A stretch of 64,000 bases of DNA from NCBI GenBank assembly GCA_036873135.1, contig JAPTYO010000013.1:19279901-19343900 (forward strand), written 5' to 3'. The stretch comes from Clarkia xantiana subsp. parviflora. Lineage: Eukaryota; Streptophyta; Magnoliopsida; Myrtales; Onagraceae. This document shows positions 33,059-44,045 of the stretch, in pieces. The stretch's first letter is position 1; each line of letters opens with the position of its first letter. Made by a program: the position numbers and the translations under genes. The notes beneath the pieces were generated by a model. The model worked only from the letters and a program-made list of their open reading frames with translations, did not search any database and was not told the origin of the DNA.

Positions 33059-33707
33059 CGGAAAAATCACTATATATATATAAATATTGTCAAAAATATA
33101 TTTAGGGATAAAATATATAGACAATATATCTTCTTAATCTTTTTAAGTAACTAAATCCTATCAATATATATTTATCCCTATCTTTTAGCTATATATATTG
33201 ATAGTTAATATCTTTTACAATATTATATTATAAACCTATCCATATTTTCCAATTTACAGATATATAGTTACCTATTAATAAAATTTAAAAATGGCAACAT
33301 ATATATTAAAATATTTGTGCCGAAATTTTAATGACTTGGTGACCAAGAAAATTATTTTTTTTACCTAAAATACCCCTAGGGTTTTCGGCACAAACACAAA
33401 GAGTTGGAAACGTTGTCAAATTTTAAGATCAAATACTACCTTGATCAAAAATCCAAATTGTGTTCTTGATAAAACTCATGGTGTTCTTGAAGATTATGAA
33501 CATCAAACTCAAATTCATAACAAGATTTTCCGTTTTGATCCTCAAAAACACATAATTTTCAAAAAAATTAAGTTTTTAAAGATCAAATACATGATTTCAT
33601 GTTGAAAATTTCGGAACACATATTGATGTTCAACAACCTAAAAAATTCCGGATTCTTCATAGATTCAAGAACATCAGTTTATCAAAATTTTAAGAACTCC
33701 TAACTCA
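32969..33707 (-). other. Element B 5' leader, distal part
   Basis: This is very AT-rich non-coding DNA with a TA microsatellite at about 33022-33053. It lies between the right flank of element F and the element B primer site and continues 20399-21785. Confidence 0.75.
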
Positions 33708-33720
33708 GGCTCTGATACCA
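33708..33720 (-). promoter_or_regulatory. Element B primer-binding site (initiator Met-tRNA type)
   Basis: On the minus strand TGGTATCAGAGCC follows the 5' LTR after one base. This is the standard Ty1/copia plant primer site complementary to initiator methionine tRNA. It fixes which LTR of B is the 5' one. Confidence 0.93.
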
Positions 33721-33721
33721 C

Positions 33722-34282
33722 TGTTGGATTACGGGGACGTAATACTATGGAATGCTAAACGTGTACTAGCAAGATATCTAATCTACGCAGCGGAATTAGT
33801 ACACATACCTTTTAGCTTTCCTGCCCAAGAACGATGTGGAGGGAGTTCTGATCCTCCGGTCGGAACCACGTGCAAGTTCTTCGTCATAAGAAGTCCCACG
33901 TGATGTAGCTCCACAACAAGACCTCTGATCGATTCTTCAATGGAGATGGAACCACGGACTTGATGTTGATGGTGCCGAAATTTAGACTAGGGTGACAAGT
34001 TTTCTCAATGGAGATCCTTGTTCTTAATTGTGCGTTTGAACCCTTAGGAGTCACCCCTATATATAGTATTGGTTGGAGTTGCCAAAAGGCAACTCCACCC
34101 TATATGGTACTAGGGTTTCGGCCGAACTATGTAAAAAGGGGGGAGGCCCATTTTGGGCCTCCCTTGTCAATTACTAATTGGATTTGGCCCAATTAGCCCA
34201 GATTGACAATTACCTAATTAACTTAGGTAATTTCTTTAATTAACGGGCTCCTATTACGGTGCCACGTCACCATATGCTAACA
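33722..34282 (-). repeat. Element B 5' LTR
   Basis: It is 561 bp, starts TGTTAGCATATGGTG on the minus strand and ends AATCCAACA. It pairs with 4405-4965 (about 29 differences). Confidence 0.93.
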
Positions 34283-34287
34283 ATATA
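34283..34287. repeat. Element B target-site duplication, right copy (atata)
   Basis: This is the partner of the 5 bp at 4400-4404. It lies immediately outside the 5' LTR of element B. Confidence 0.85.
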
Positions 34288-34660
34288 TTCATCAATGATG
34301 TATCAACTATGTGTCACGTGGATATAAAGTATAATATCGGTTTTAAATAAATCATTTTCAATATATGATAAATAAAAGTAAAAACAATTGAAATTTGATA
34401 TAATTTATAGTTTTTTTTATATAAATAAATGTCTTCAAATTTCCATGACAATTAAATATACAAAATGATGATTTTTTAAAAAAATAAATAAGTGAAAAAC
34501 TTTTAAAATATGAACGAATAGGGCAAGCTTTACGGTGACTCGATTTATCGATATAGATTGTCTAGCCAAGCAGGTTTTAACAGACATTCTTATCCATCTG
34601 AAACATATGATCAAGATACTAATTTAATAAAGAGAAAAAAAATTGAGAATTCAAAGTCGG

Positions 34661-34746
<86 letters not shown>

Positions 34747-35138
34747 TTATTATGTACACTAATTCTGGAGTGTACTCTACTGTGCTTAAGTCTTCTGAGT
34801 AATAATTTAATTTTAGTAGGAATTGACTACCAAAAAATTTAAGATATAAAATACAAGCATAAGGAAAGGTAATAATAAAAAAAATAAAATTTATTTTTAT
34901 ATGACAAAAAATAGATCAATATAAAAAAATTATTTTTAATTGAGCTTATTTTAATATTATAAAATGAAGTATTGTGTATAATAGTGAATATATAAATCAA
35001 CAAACTGTTTTAATTTTGTAATATAGATTAATATATATGAGTTATATAATAAATAAATAAAACTAGAAGGTTGGAGCTACTAATATTAATACTATATATA
35101 TATATTTCTAAAATTGGCGGTGATTGAAGAGCACGACT
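34288..35138. other. AT-rich spacer with a long TA microsatellite
   Basis: No gene is visible. A pure TA run of about 39 repeats lies at 34663-34741. The apparent ORF over it (isoleucine-tyrosine repeats) is an artefact of the microsatellite. Confidence 0.8.
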
Positions 35139-35149
35139 AAACGAATGGA

Positions 35150-36091
35150 ACCAACTTTGCGCTATTTTCAATGAAGACCCAGAAATATGGAACCACCTTA
35201 TGTGGAATTGTTCATTTCACAGAGAATCTGGTTTGCATCACCTTTAATATATATACTACCAGGCTACCTATCACCACTGTCTCCTCTTGGCTTGAACATC
35301 ACGATCAAGTAACCAGGAATGCCTACCCAATTTCTGATATTATCACAGCTAAATGCATACTAATGTGGGCAATCTGGAATGAGCGCAACAGTTGTATTTT
35401 TCGTGAAACATCATTTACGGTTGATAGGGTGATTAGGTTGTTCAATCAGTCTTATTTGGATAATGCTCTACCTTTTAATTCCGTTACAGGGTTCCAGGCA
35501 TGGAGGGCCATCAGGCCACCCCAGAGAAGAGTAACTCCAAGTCCACACAATTCAGGCTGGACCATCATCACAGATGGAGCAGTCTGTGTTAACAGGGACA
35601 TTGTTACTGGTGTTGCTATACTTTTGAATGAAGATGGTCTTTTAAGGGGAATCTCATCAAGGACTTTAAGGGGTTCTTTCCCATTTTTGGCAGAAGCTGT
35701 AGCTGTGCGTGAAGGTTTGTTGTTAGCCCTCCAATATCGCTCTTCTGAAGTCTCCCTCCTTACAGATTCTTCACAACTGGAAGAGGCTATCAATACTCAT
35801 ACTCGCAAGGCTGCAGCTCTTTTTGGAGTCCTAGACGACATCTTCTTGCTTTGTAGTTTTTTTAGTTCTAATTATGTGTGTAAGGTTGATCGTGCCAGGG
35901 TCTGTTTGGCTCATATGTTAGCTAGATATTGCCAGGAACATGATTTTAATGGCCTTTGGTTTTGACCTGCAATTCCGCATTTTCTGGTACAAGGGCTTAC
36001 TTCTGCTTTGTTCCAGTAGGTTTTCCTTTAAGTGTCTTGTTTGTATTATGTTTCCTCCGTTTCAATCAATGTGATATACCTTACCAAAAAA
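35150..36091 (+). mobile_element. 5'-truncated LINE (L1-type) insertion
   Basis: The segment holds the C-terminal part of a plant LINE ORF2 followed by a 3' tail ending in a short A run (36086-36094). Both sides carry the same 11 bp, AAACGAATGGA (35139-35149 and 36092-36102), a target duplication of the length made by LINEs. At 942 bp it is heavily 5' truncated. Confidence 0.85.
35171..35965 (+). pseudogene. LINE ORF2 C-terminal RNase H fragment
   Basis: From about residue 65 the frame reads ILMWAIWNERNSCIFRE and then an RNase H-like domain with TDGAV (the catalytic-type D), EAVAVREGLLLAL and LLTDSSQLEEAI, ending near a natural stop. This is the plant LINE C-terminal RNase H. The zinc-binding segment just before it (EDPEIWNHLMWNCSF) is in a different frame near 35190-35220, so there is a frameshift, and the first 40 residues of the open frame are not genuine. 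RT and endonuclease are missing. Confidence 0.85.
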
Positions 36092-36102
36092 AAACGAATG
36101 GA

Positions 36103-36400
36103 TTTAGATGGCTAATACGAAAGTTATATTAAGATTTTTGAGTGTGGATAGATACATTATTTAAATAATAATATCTCATATAAAGTATGATACTATAATA
36201 GTTTAGTAATCTGATTTGAAACTAGGAGCACTGTTATTATATTAGTTAGTCCTTATAATTAATTTTTTATTTTTGATCACCGAGATAAAAAAATCTCTGA
36301 AACAGAATAGAAAAGTCTAGTAAATTATGTGTTAGCTAAGTTTTTCAATAATGCATTAGCTAATATATAGTGGTTAATCAAAATACCGCTACCATTACAT
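36103..36400. other. AT-rich spacer
   Basis: No gene or clear element is visible. Parts (about 36310-36390) loosely resemble 38090-38280, perhaps decayed MITE copies. Confidence 0.4.
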
Positions 36401-36401
36401 A

Positions 36402-36543
36402 ATGTATGACTTTGACGACTTCAGACCGGACTCCAGTGACCTTGTGTCGGATTCCGGAAAACCCGGGCAGAACTCTGGCGACCTCGGGTTGGACCTTGGT
36501 GACTTTGGATCAGACCATGTTGACTTCGGACTGTCTCCGGTGA
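36402..36543 (+). repeat. GC-rich drifting repeat interrupted by the hAT element
   Basis: Units of 18-24 bp of the type GGACTTTGGTGACTTCGGA give a repetitive Asp/Gly/Phe/Ser/Leu reading (DLGLDLGDFGSDHVDFG). After the hAT element the same pattern resumes at 37944 and ends near 38025. It is a degenerate minisatellite or the relic of a low-complexity coding repeat. Confidence 0.6.
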
Positions 36544-37943
36544 TAGTGGCGGACCCAGGACCCGGGACTAGGGGTGCGAGATTGATCGATTTTTTAAAAG
36601 AAAATGTTGCATATAAATAGTAATAATAAACAAAAAGCCAATAAATAAACTAGATTCATTAAGGTAAAACACAAACTAATTACAATATTCTCATACGAGT
36701 TTTCATACTTTGAAAATGTAACATAACAGATTCATTATCAATGGAGTCAAATACATCTTTCTCAATGAAAGTCACCAAGCAATCACTCATGAAATCATCT
36801 CCCATTCGGTTTCGAAATCTTGTTTTCACAAATTTCATAGCGGAGAAAGCTCTTTCTACTGTTGCAGTAGCCACGGGTAAAAGTAACGCCAATTTCAAGA
36901 GCAAATAAACCAGAGGATAGCACATACTTCTCTTCGTGACAACTAGCTTCTCTGCCAAGGTAGAGATCGATGTTATCCTTGAAAAGTCGTCACTTTTTCG
37001 TACCTTAACAATGTACGCCTGAAGTTGATTATCAAGTGTCATCAACTCAATCTGAGAGAATTCACACGAATAAACTGAGCAAGACGTATCAACTTGTCCT
37101 TGTCAAATGCTGAAAAGTTATTCTCCAGTCTGAAACATGCCACACAAACAAGCAACTTTGTACTCACCTCATTAAATCGAGCATTTAACTCTTGGAGTTG
37201 CCTATCAAGAACAATATAGAACAAACCTGCGCGATATCGATCCAAATTAAGCATCTGTTGAGCTTCACGTCTTCGTCGCCCCTTAGATATAAATAATTCA
37301 TTCATGTTAGGAACATCAATATAATGTTCCTTACAAAATAAGGAGACTTCAATCAGTAAAACATCTCATCCTTCATCTCTCATGGCCTGCAAGCGTTCCT
37401 TAGAAGCATCAACAATCATCATCGCATTAACAATATCTTGATCTTCCCTCTGCAAAGCCTGTGACAATTCGTTTTTTATCAAACGGTCTTCATCAAATGC
37501 AATGTGAAAACAAATTCAAATGATTGCATGGATTCTAAGAGTCTATTTGCTTCTGCTCTTCAATTTGAACTTGCACCATCTTCTTTGATAATTACTATTA
37601 CATGTATTATTAGTTTTTTTTTCTACATATATATCTTGTTACCTAACTAGTTAGATATAGATATAGTCTTTTTAGGTATATACTTCTACATACATTTTAT
37701 GGTAAATAGTAATATGTAATATTTATTCGTAATATTTGTATTTATATTTAATGTTGCACCACTTTTATATTTAAGCGAGGGGTCAAGGGTGCAACATTTC
37801 ATTTATTGAGAGGGTGCAACATTCATTTTTTGAGAGGGTGCAAAATTAACGCACTCAATAGTATATACACTAAATTTATAAAAATTATACAAAGTTGAGC
37901 GGGTGCGACTGCACACCCTTGGCTCTACCTAGGTCCGCCCCTG
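36544..37943 (-). mobile_element. hAT transposon (1.4 kb, deleted)
   Basis: It is flanked by an exact 8-bp duplication TCCGGTGA (36536-36543 and 37944-37951), the hAT hallmark. Termini are TAGTGGCGGACCCAGG on the left and the complement of CAGGGGCGGACCTAGG on the right, the known CAGGGGCGGA hAT type with a mutated first base at the left. The interior encodes only the C-terminal part of the transposase, on the minus strand. Confidence 0.9.
36680..37305 (-). pseudogene. hAT transposase C-terminal remnant
   Basis: Two adjoining minus-strand frames (37305-37042 and 37045-36680) carry the end of a zinc-finger/hAT-dimerisation transposase. The second shows the dimerisation block YPLVYLLLKLALLLPVATA, then TVERAFSAMKFVKTRFRNRMGDD, which is diagnostic. 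Upstream sequence to about 37570 is decayed. The catalytic part is missing, so it cannot move on its own. Confidence 0.88.
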
Positions 37944-38039
37944 TCCGGTGACCTCGGGCTCGGCTCCACCAACAACGGGCCCGACGCCGACAATATTGGT
38001 CTGGACTCCAGCAGTCTCAGGCCCGTGGTACTTTTAAAT

Positions 38040-40022
38040 GATTGAAGTTACCTTTTCTATTTTTTAAAAAAAGTATTCATATGTAAATATATAATCTCAT
38101 TAAAAAGTAGATAAAATGAGTATTTTGATATTTTAGTCATTCTATTATGACACTCTAATACAAATTTCATTCAAATATTGTATTATGATAACTTAATATG
38201 TAGTTCATCCAAACATAGTATTAGTTAAGCACCGACTATGATATATCACTTGATGTTTAGCTAATACATGCAATCAAACGGGCTCTATGATACATTGTAA
38301 AGAAAGAAAAAAAGACTTATATTAACCATGTAACATTGCGTAGAGGTTCAACGATTTATCTCTTAACTTGATGTCTCAGATTCGCACCATAAGAATGGAA
38401 AATATTCATAATTAGCACTTTATCTCTTACGGATTTGACCTGTGCGAATGTAAAGTATTTTAAACTATATAATATGGTGTAGCGTTTACCTTATCCAGCC
38501 CTAAGAGAAATGAAAATGAAAACTATCCAATGTTAACACTTTACTTTTTATAAACTGAATTAGTGTGAATATTTGATACATGAAGCATGCATGTTATAGT
38601 CCCTTGTGAGTTCTGATGGTTCCTATAATAAAAAGAAGAAAAGAGGTGACACTACTTTGGAGAGAGTTTAAGTTTTCTGGAAAAACATGACGTTTCTTGA
38701 AGTTGATTTTATTTAGTCCAACCCTAAGAGTATTAATTACACAACCTTAACTTTTATTTCACTTTCTGTTACATTAGCGTTAACTAATCAATATGTTATC
38801 AAAATTAAAATGTCTAAGACTTGTCTATCATTAAAGTAGTTTAATAGTGTCTAAACTTTTCAACACCGCATATTAATAATACATGTTTTTATTATATCAA
38901 CAAATATTAAAAAAACAAAATGTAAATAAAAAAATTAAGAGAAATAACATAAAAAAATGATGAATTAATAGTGGGATGTGATCATGTGAGGGAGTGAATC
39001 CTTGGAGGGACTGGACAATAAAATAAAGTATCCTCCAATGCAATGAGATAAAACAACTTGTCATATAGAGAAGTTGTCCTTAAAAATGTGTTTGCATTGT
39101 GGATGGTCTGATGTTCCTTGAACACAGAATTATTAGCAGACCTACCTACCTAAGAACACCGTAACATAACCGTAAAACTAATAATAATAATCTAAATCTC
39201 ATATATATATAAGCAAATTTTAGATTTACCAGGTGCTTCCAGATCTATCAGCCAAGAGTAGACAACCACCAAAGTACGTACCTCTTCAAGAACAAACGCT
39301 TAACTACAGTTTTAGCTAGCTGGCTGGAAGTGGAACGGTATTTCTCTATCTTTCTGCAATTTTTTCTCGTCTTTCTACGCTAGCTGTATTAAATTTAGGG
39401 ATTTTCTTCATCTTAGCTTGTATATTTGTTTTATAAATCTTAACAAGTTGTAAATTTAAAAACTATTATCTGCTTGATTAAGTTATAAATTTCTATGTGG
39501 AAAAACTGACGAAATTAATTTTTAAAACATACTAGAACCAACAATAGTATTAGAACACAAATAGTATTACAACAGCTTCTACGTCACTAAATAATTATAT
39601 TTTTATAATTTTAATATTTATTTTTTCCCTTTAATTTAATATAATATTACTTTTTTGAATATCTTAACCAAAGAGTTGTAATTTTTCTATATTGCTCTCA
39701 TTTACGAACATATATTTTCATGTAGAAGTAGAGATGATAACATTTTGAATGACATATCACAATTATATATTTCTAACTTATATATACACTGTAAAAAAAT
39801 TAATCAAGAATAAAATGAATATATTTTTGTAAAAACGAGTCAAGAATAATATATATTAAATATATTATTAATTTAAAAAATGAGTGTGAGTCAATAATAT
39901 TGTATCTTAAATTTTTATCGAAATAAAATCTTGTGCAAAATGCAACTCAATTACTAGTTCATTAATTTTTTATTGAAAAAAAAAATTGTCTTAAATTGTC
40001 TCGTTTATTTTTTGTCAACAAA
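38040..40022. other. AT-rich intergenic region
   Basis: No gene is visible in 2 kb. A segment at about 39550-39650 resembles the foldback arms at 45290-45345, suggesting a decayed family member. A MITE-like end (AAACGGGCTC) lies near 38276. Confidence 0.5.
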
Positions 40023-40687
40023 TGATGGATATACGCCCGATTTGAGTTCGTCCTATTCTTGAATTAGTCGGCACGTCGACCCCGTACACGATTGCAAATC
40101 GAAACATTGACACAAACACGCCATTCCACGGGTAAAAACGGTCTGGACGGGAAAATGCCCGCCCGGACCGCGACCGGTCCGACCGGAGGGTGCCCCCGAC
40201 GCCCGGGCGACCTTCGTCCGGGCCACACCTTTGAAGGCCTCGTCGACGTGTCCGATACTCGCATTCGCATACGCGGACCCTACCAAACACAATGGACCCC
40301 TCCGATGCCAAATAGGCCCAAACTCTGTTACTGTCTGCGGATATCTATTATTCCGGGATAGCACTATCCCTGACCGGATTAAGGACCCTTGACATATAAA
40401 TAGAGATCATGACCTCCCATTCAAGATCTTGACTCTCATTTTTACTATTGAGCGTTGTCTTCTCTCTACTTTCTCTTTCTAGAATTGTATTCTCATTTAA
40501 GCATCAGAGATGTTTCGTCGGGCACACCCCCAGCTCGCCCCTTTTGCAGACTAACGAGGAACGAAATACGAGAACATGCGATCGACTTTCAAAGATCCGA
40601 CATCGGTGATCGACATCAAACGACCATCCAGACGCTCGTGATCCATCCTAAAGAAATATCTTATATCTTAATTAATGTCAAATTACA
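40023..40687 (+). repeat. Solo or truncated LTR E (related to element C)
   Basis: It starts TGATGGATATACGCCCGATT like the C LTR, has a TATA box (40395-40402), the module GCATCAGAGA (from 40501) and CCCCTTTTGCAG (40538-40549), then loses similarity towards about 40690. I found no target duplication or internal region, so the right border is approximate. It is a separate subfamily. Confidence 0.75.
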
Positions 40688-40959
40688 AGTATAAAAGTTT
40701 TGGGCTTTTCGGCCATGGTTTTGATATCTAGGATTTGCATAATAACACCCAGAATGTTGAAGAAAGATACATCCTGGGTTAGTGTATTGGTACCCGCAAC
40801 TAGGGCAAGCAATTCAGGTACGACACGTTGAGCCGACACGCGACACGAAAATCACAGGGATGGGTTTGATATTGGTAATACAGCACGACACGATAATACG
40901 ATAGTTATATGTATAGTGTATATATATAATAATTTCTACTAAAATAAACATATCTACTA
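40688..40959. other. Spacer with GACACG-rich repeat
   Basis: Around 40820-40910 a string of ACGACACG/CGACACG motifs resembles the end of a non-autonomous transposon. No boundary could be fixed. Confidence 0.35.
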
Positions 40960-41235
40960 TCTACTATATTATATTAATTCGGCATCGGAAGCTCTATGGC
41001 TGACACGTGGACAGTTTGTCCAGTCAGCGTTGCCTAATTTAATCGAAATTTAATAGGGGTTCTCTAAATTTAGATACATAATATTGATTGATTCAAAATT
41101 AAGAAGTATTTTTATATCCTATTTTGGTATCGACGCAATTTAAAGAAACAAATTAATTTAAAGTTTTCATTTAAATATAATAATTCTATACAGTTTGGTT
41201 CCAGAAGACTGTAGGCCGCCACGTCATCACTATAT
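40960..41235 (+). mobile_element. Helitron 5' end fragment
   Basis: It starts TCTACTATATTATATTAATT after an A, the canonical A/TC Helitron 5' junction. About 260 bp match 48915-49170, the start of the Helitron that ends at 51092. No 3' hairpin with CTAG follows, so this is a fragment or its 3' end has diverged. Confidence 0.7.
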
Positions 41236-41418
41236 ATATAGAATAATAAATAACCTAAACAATAATAATAACAAACGTGCTATAGGGCATATATGTATAG
41301 AATAATTTAAAGCAAGATAATATTAATATATATATATAGATAATTAACGTGTTATAGGTATATATAGTGGTGTAATATATACATTACTATATACGTAGAT
41401 TATACTAATGTTATATAC

Positions 41419-41616
41419 TTACCCCTCCGAGAAGCCCACTTTAATTTGGTACAACAATAGGAGGAACCTCAGCACCCACCTCCATAACCTCAGATGGAAC
41501 ACATCAAAGTGCACATTTCTCAACGAATCCAACATCACTTGTGACGGTACCGCCGGCAGCAGCATCGGCAATGCCTCTTTCAGTACCTTTCCACTCAATT
41601 CCTGAGCTTTCTCCAT
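41419..41616 (-). CDS. Orphan exon-like ORF, unrecognised
   Basis: A 65-codon frame starts ATGGAGAAAGC at 41616 (MEKAQELSGKVLKEALPMLL) and stops inside GGTAAGTATA, a strong 5' splice site. Its base composition is clearly richer in G and C than the AT-rich surroundings. This looks like the first coding exon of a gene of unknown family, or a captured gene fragment given the Helitron end nearby at 40960. I do not recognise the protein and found no second exon. Confidence 0.35.
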   Translation of the reverse strand: MEKAQELSGKVLKEALPMLLPAVPSQVMLDSLRNVHFDVFHLRLWRWVLRFLLLLYQIKVGFSEG

Positions 41617-42781
41617 TTAGTGTCTTGATTTCGATTAAAAATAGGGATTAGAGAATTATTAGGCCAGTACCAATCAATTAGTTGAAGCAGAATAAATTTG
41701 CAGTCAAGGAATTTTGATATATACGTTCAAAATTCATTAATTGTCCCGTTAGAACTAACATTTATAATTTTGTTGTGAGTACATAACACGCTTTTTTTGG
41801 ATAGTACCAGATTGAGATGTCAATAAGGAACCCTAGCTACAGCTATAACACTAACGCCACATATTTCCACGTGAGAAGGCTTTCCTCGATCACACATAAT
41901 ATGTAAACATTCAAATCTTTCTTACTCATTACTTTATTTGTTATATTTTTTTTACTAATTCATAGTTTTAAAAAATATTTTATGGCCATCTCCATGAAAA
42001 GGGTGTTCGATCGATGCGGGTAAGTTGCACTACAAGAAACTAGGGTCAATTAACATGAACTTTGACACGGGGTGGTTCCTCGTGTCAAATTGAGACGATA
42101 TTTAGCACGATGTTGACACGAACTGACATTTAAAACGACCTTTGACACGGTCAAATGCCTTGTGTCAAACTGACACGACATTTAACACGATTCTGACACC
42201 ATGTATAATAACACGACCTAAGTTCGTGTGCAAATTGTGTAAGAAATATTATTACACATGTCTCTGAGTCGAATTTGACACGAGACAAAAAAAGATGTAT
42301 TTTATAAAAATAAACGTGGGCTTAAGTAGACATGAACCAATAACCTACTGACATAGTAAAACCTAGACACTTTACCACTAAGCTAGAGCAAATTTTTCTA
42401 TTCTTATTTGCTGAAAATAACAAATGAAACATCATTAGAATAATCTAACAGAACAACTCTTGTAGTTTACATAACAACATTGATTTGAAACATTAATCAT
42501 GCTAATTTGAATTTTACATTCTTAACCAAACTCGGTCAATGTGAATTTAGTCTAACCAGTACAAAGCGTAATATTGTAACACAAATCACAACTTATAATT
42601 AAATAAAAATGTTACATAGTTTACTGTAATAATGATTTAAGTAATATTAGTTTAGCGTGTTAGGTATTTAGGGTTTAGTTTTGACACGGGGTGGATTTTT
42701 TAAGGTTGGTATATGAGTAAAAAAAAACTGATCACTCTTACAAACCCTGGCTCCGGGTCCTGGCTACGCCACTGGGTGTAA

Positions 42782-43097
42782 GGTTCGGCCGAAACTAGTA
42801 TTTAGGGAAGATGATTTTTCTCTCAAATCACGACCAATGAGGAATTATGAATTAACCTAATAAAATCCCTAACACTCCATATTTATAGGAGGAGCAAAGT
42901 GGACAAAAATCCACTTTGCCCTCTCCTAATTTCGGCCAGCCTATGATGTATAAGGGAGACCCAATTTTGGACCTCTCATGTCAATTAGGATTTTGGTCAA
43001 GCCCAATTTCCCTAATGTGACATTTACCAAATTTCTTAGGAAACATATACATATTAATGGGCTTCCATTTAAGGCGCTCAATCACCATATGCTAACA
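42782..43097 (-). repeat. Truncated copia LTR inside the CACTA element
   Basis: On the minus strand it begins TGTTAGCATATGGTGATTG and runs through a TATA region (ATAAATATGGAG) to a GGTTCGGCCGAA-type end. It matches the first part of the element A LTR. The 3' part of the LTR and the rest of the element are gone. Confidence 0.8.
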
Positions 43098-43158
43098 TAT
43101 ATTGATTTAGAGAATATAGTGTTATAATTTAGGGTATAGTCATTTAAGGTATGCTAGT

Positions 43159-44045
43159 TGTTGGGTTATAAATAAACTCGACTATGTATGTACGTTCTTG
43201 GTCTATGGTGATTTCCTACAGGTGACAGGTCGAGTACGCTTTAAGGGCGAGGAGAAGAAGTCGACGACCTTTCTTGTTTATTCCAACCATTTGGAGATAA
43301 AAGGTCGACTACCGATCATGAAGAAGTCGACTTCAAAAGAATGACTGGTCGACTATGGAGACTTAGAGAATCTTCCAGAGGACAGGTGGCGACCTGTTTC
43401 CCACCGTCTCCAAGGGAAAACCTTCCCTCGAAATAAAGACAGGTGGCGACCTGCTTCCCACCTTCTCCAAAGGAAAACCTTCCCTCGAAGTAAAGACAGG
43501 TGGCGACCTGCTTCCCACCGTCTCCAAGGGAAAACATTCCCCCGAAGTAAAGGTGAGGTGGCGACCTACTTGTCACCTGCTTAAAAGGAAAACCTTCCCC
43601 CGAAGTAAATGTGGGGTGGCGACCTACTTGTCACCTGCTTAAAAGGAAAACCTTCCTCCGAAGTAAACATGAGGTGGCGACCTGCTTGTCACCAGCTGAC
43701 TGACAACCGCTTCTATCAGCCAATCACAAAGGGCTGATTGCCGCCCCTAGGCAACCAATCAGAGGCCAGTAGCCGCCTCTACAAAATCGGTAAACTCTCC
43801 CCTATAAATAGGGACCTATCTTATTCAATTAAGAACAATCTGCTCTGAATACTTATATATTACACTCTCAAATACATTACTAACTTAAGTTTTGGAGTGG
43901 AATCAGGGGCCATCCCCACCTATTTTTAGGTGCTCGACCTTAAAAGTCTCCCGGAGGAAATCAAGTCCTCGAGAGAGTTACGTCCAAGGTGAAGCCTAGA
44001 AGTCCATTCCGTAAAGTTTGAGGCCACGTCATTTTGATCCCAACA
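43159..44045 (+). repeat. Solo LTR nested in the CACTA element
   Basis: It starts TGTTGGGTTATAAAT and ends GATCCCAACA (887 bp). Flanks are CTAGT (43154-43158) and CTAGC (44046-44050), a target duplication with one change. A TATA box lies at 43803-43810. No internal region is present, so it is the product of LTR-LTR recombination. Confidence 0.82.
43381..43700. repeat. Tandem repeats in the solo LTR (about 60-bp unit)
   Basis: Five to six copies of a unit with GGTGGCGACCTGCTTCCCAC and AAGGAAAACCTTCCCTCGAA follow one another. AAGGAAAACCTTCC is itself an inverted repeat. The array lies upstream of the TATA box in U3. Confidence 0.9.

Larger units (their letters stand above)
4405..34282 (-). mobile_element. 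Element B: Ty1/copia retrotransposon split by two nested elements
   Basis: Both LTRs are 561 bp (4405-4965 and 33722-34282) and are flanked outside by the same 5 bp, atata (4400-4404 and 34283-34287). Reading leftward on the minus strand the order is 5' LTR, primer site matching initiator Met-tRNA (33708-33720), long leader, gag, protease, integrase, RT, RNase H, 3' untranslated region and 3' LTR. Element F sits in the leader and element C in the protease region. Without them B would be about 8.6 kb. The LTRs differ at about 29 of 561 positions by my count, so B is clearly older than F and C. The coding part is broken by frameshifts. Confidence 0.93.

Noticed and set aside
34558..34842. ORF with a long isoleucine-tyrosine repeat
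   Set aside because: It is the translation of a TA microsatellite and has no other coding sign.
40053..40364. Several GC-rich ORFs near 40.1-40.3 kb
   Set aside because: They lie in the U3 of LTR E; equivalent positions in C and D are also GC-rich and non-coding.
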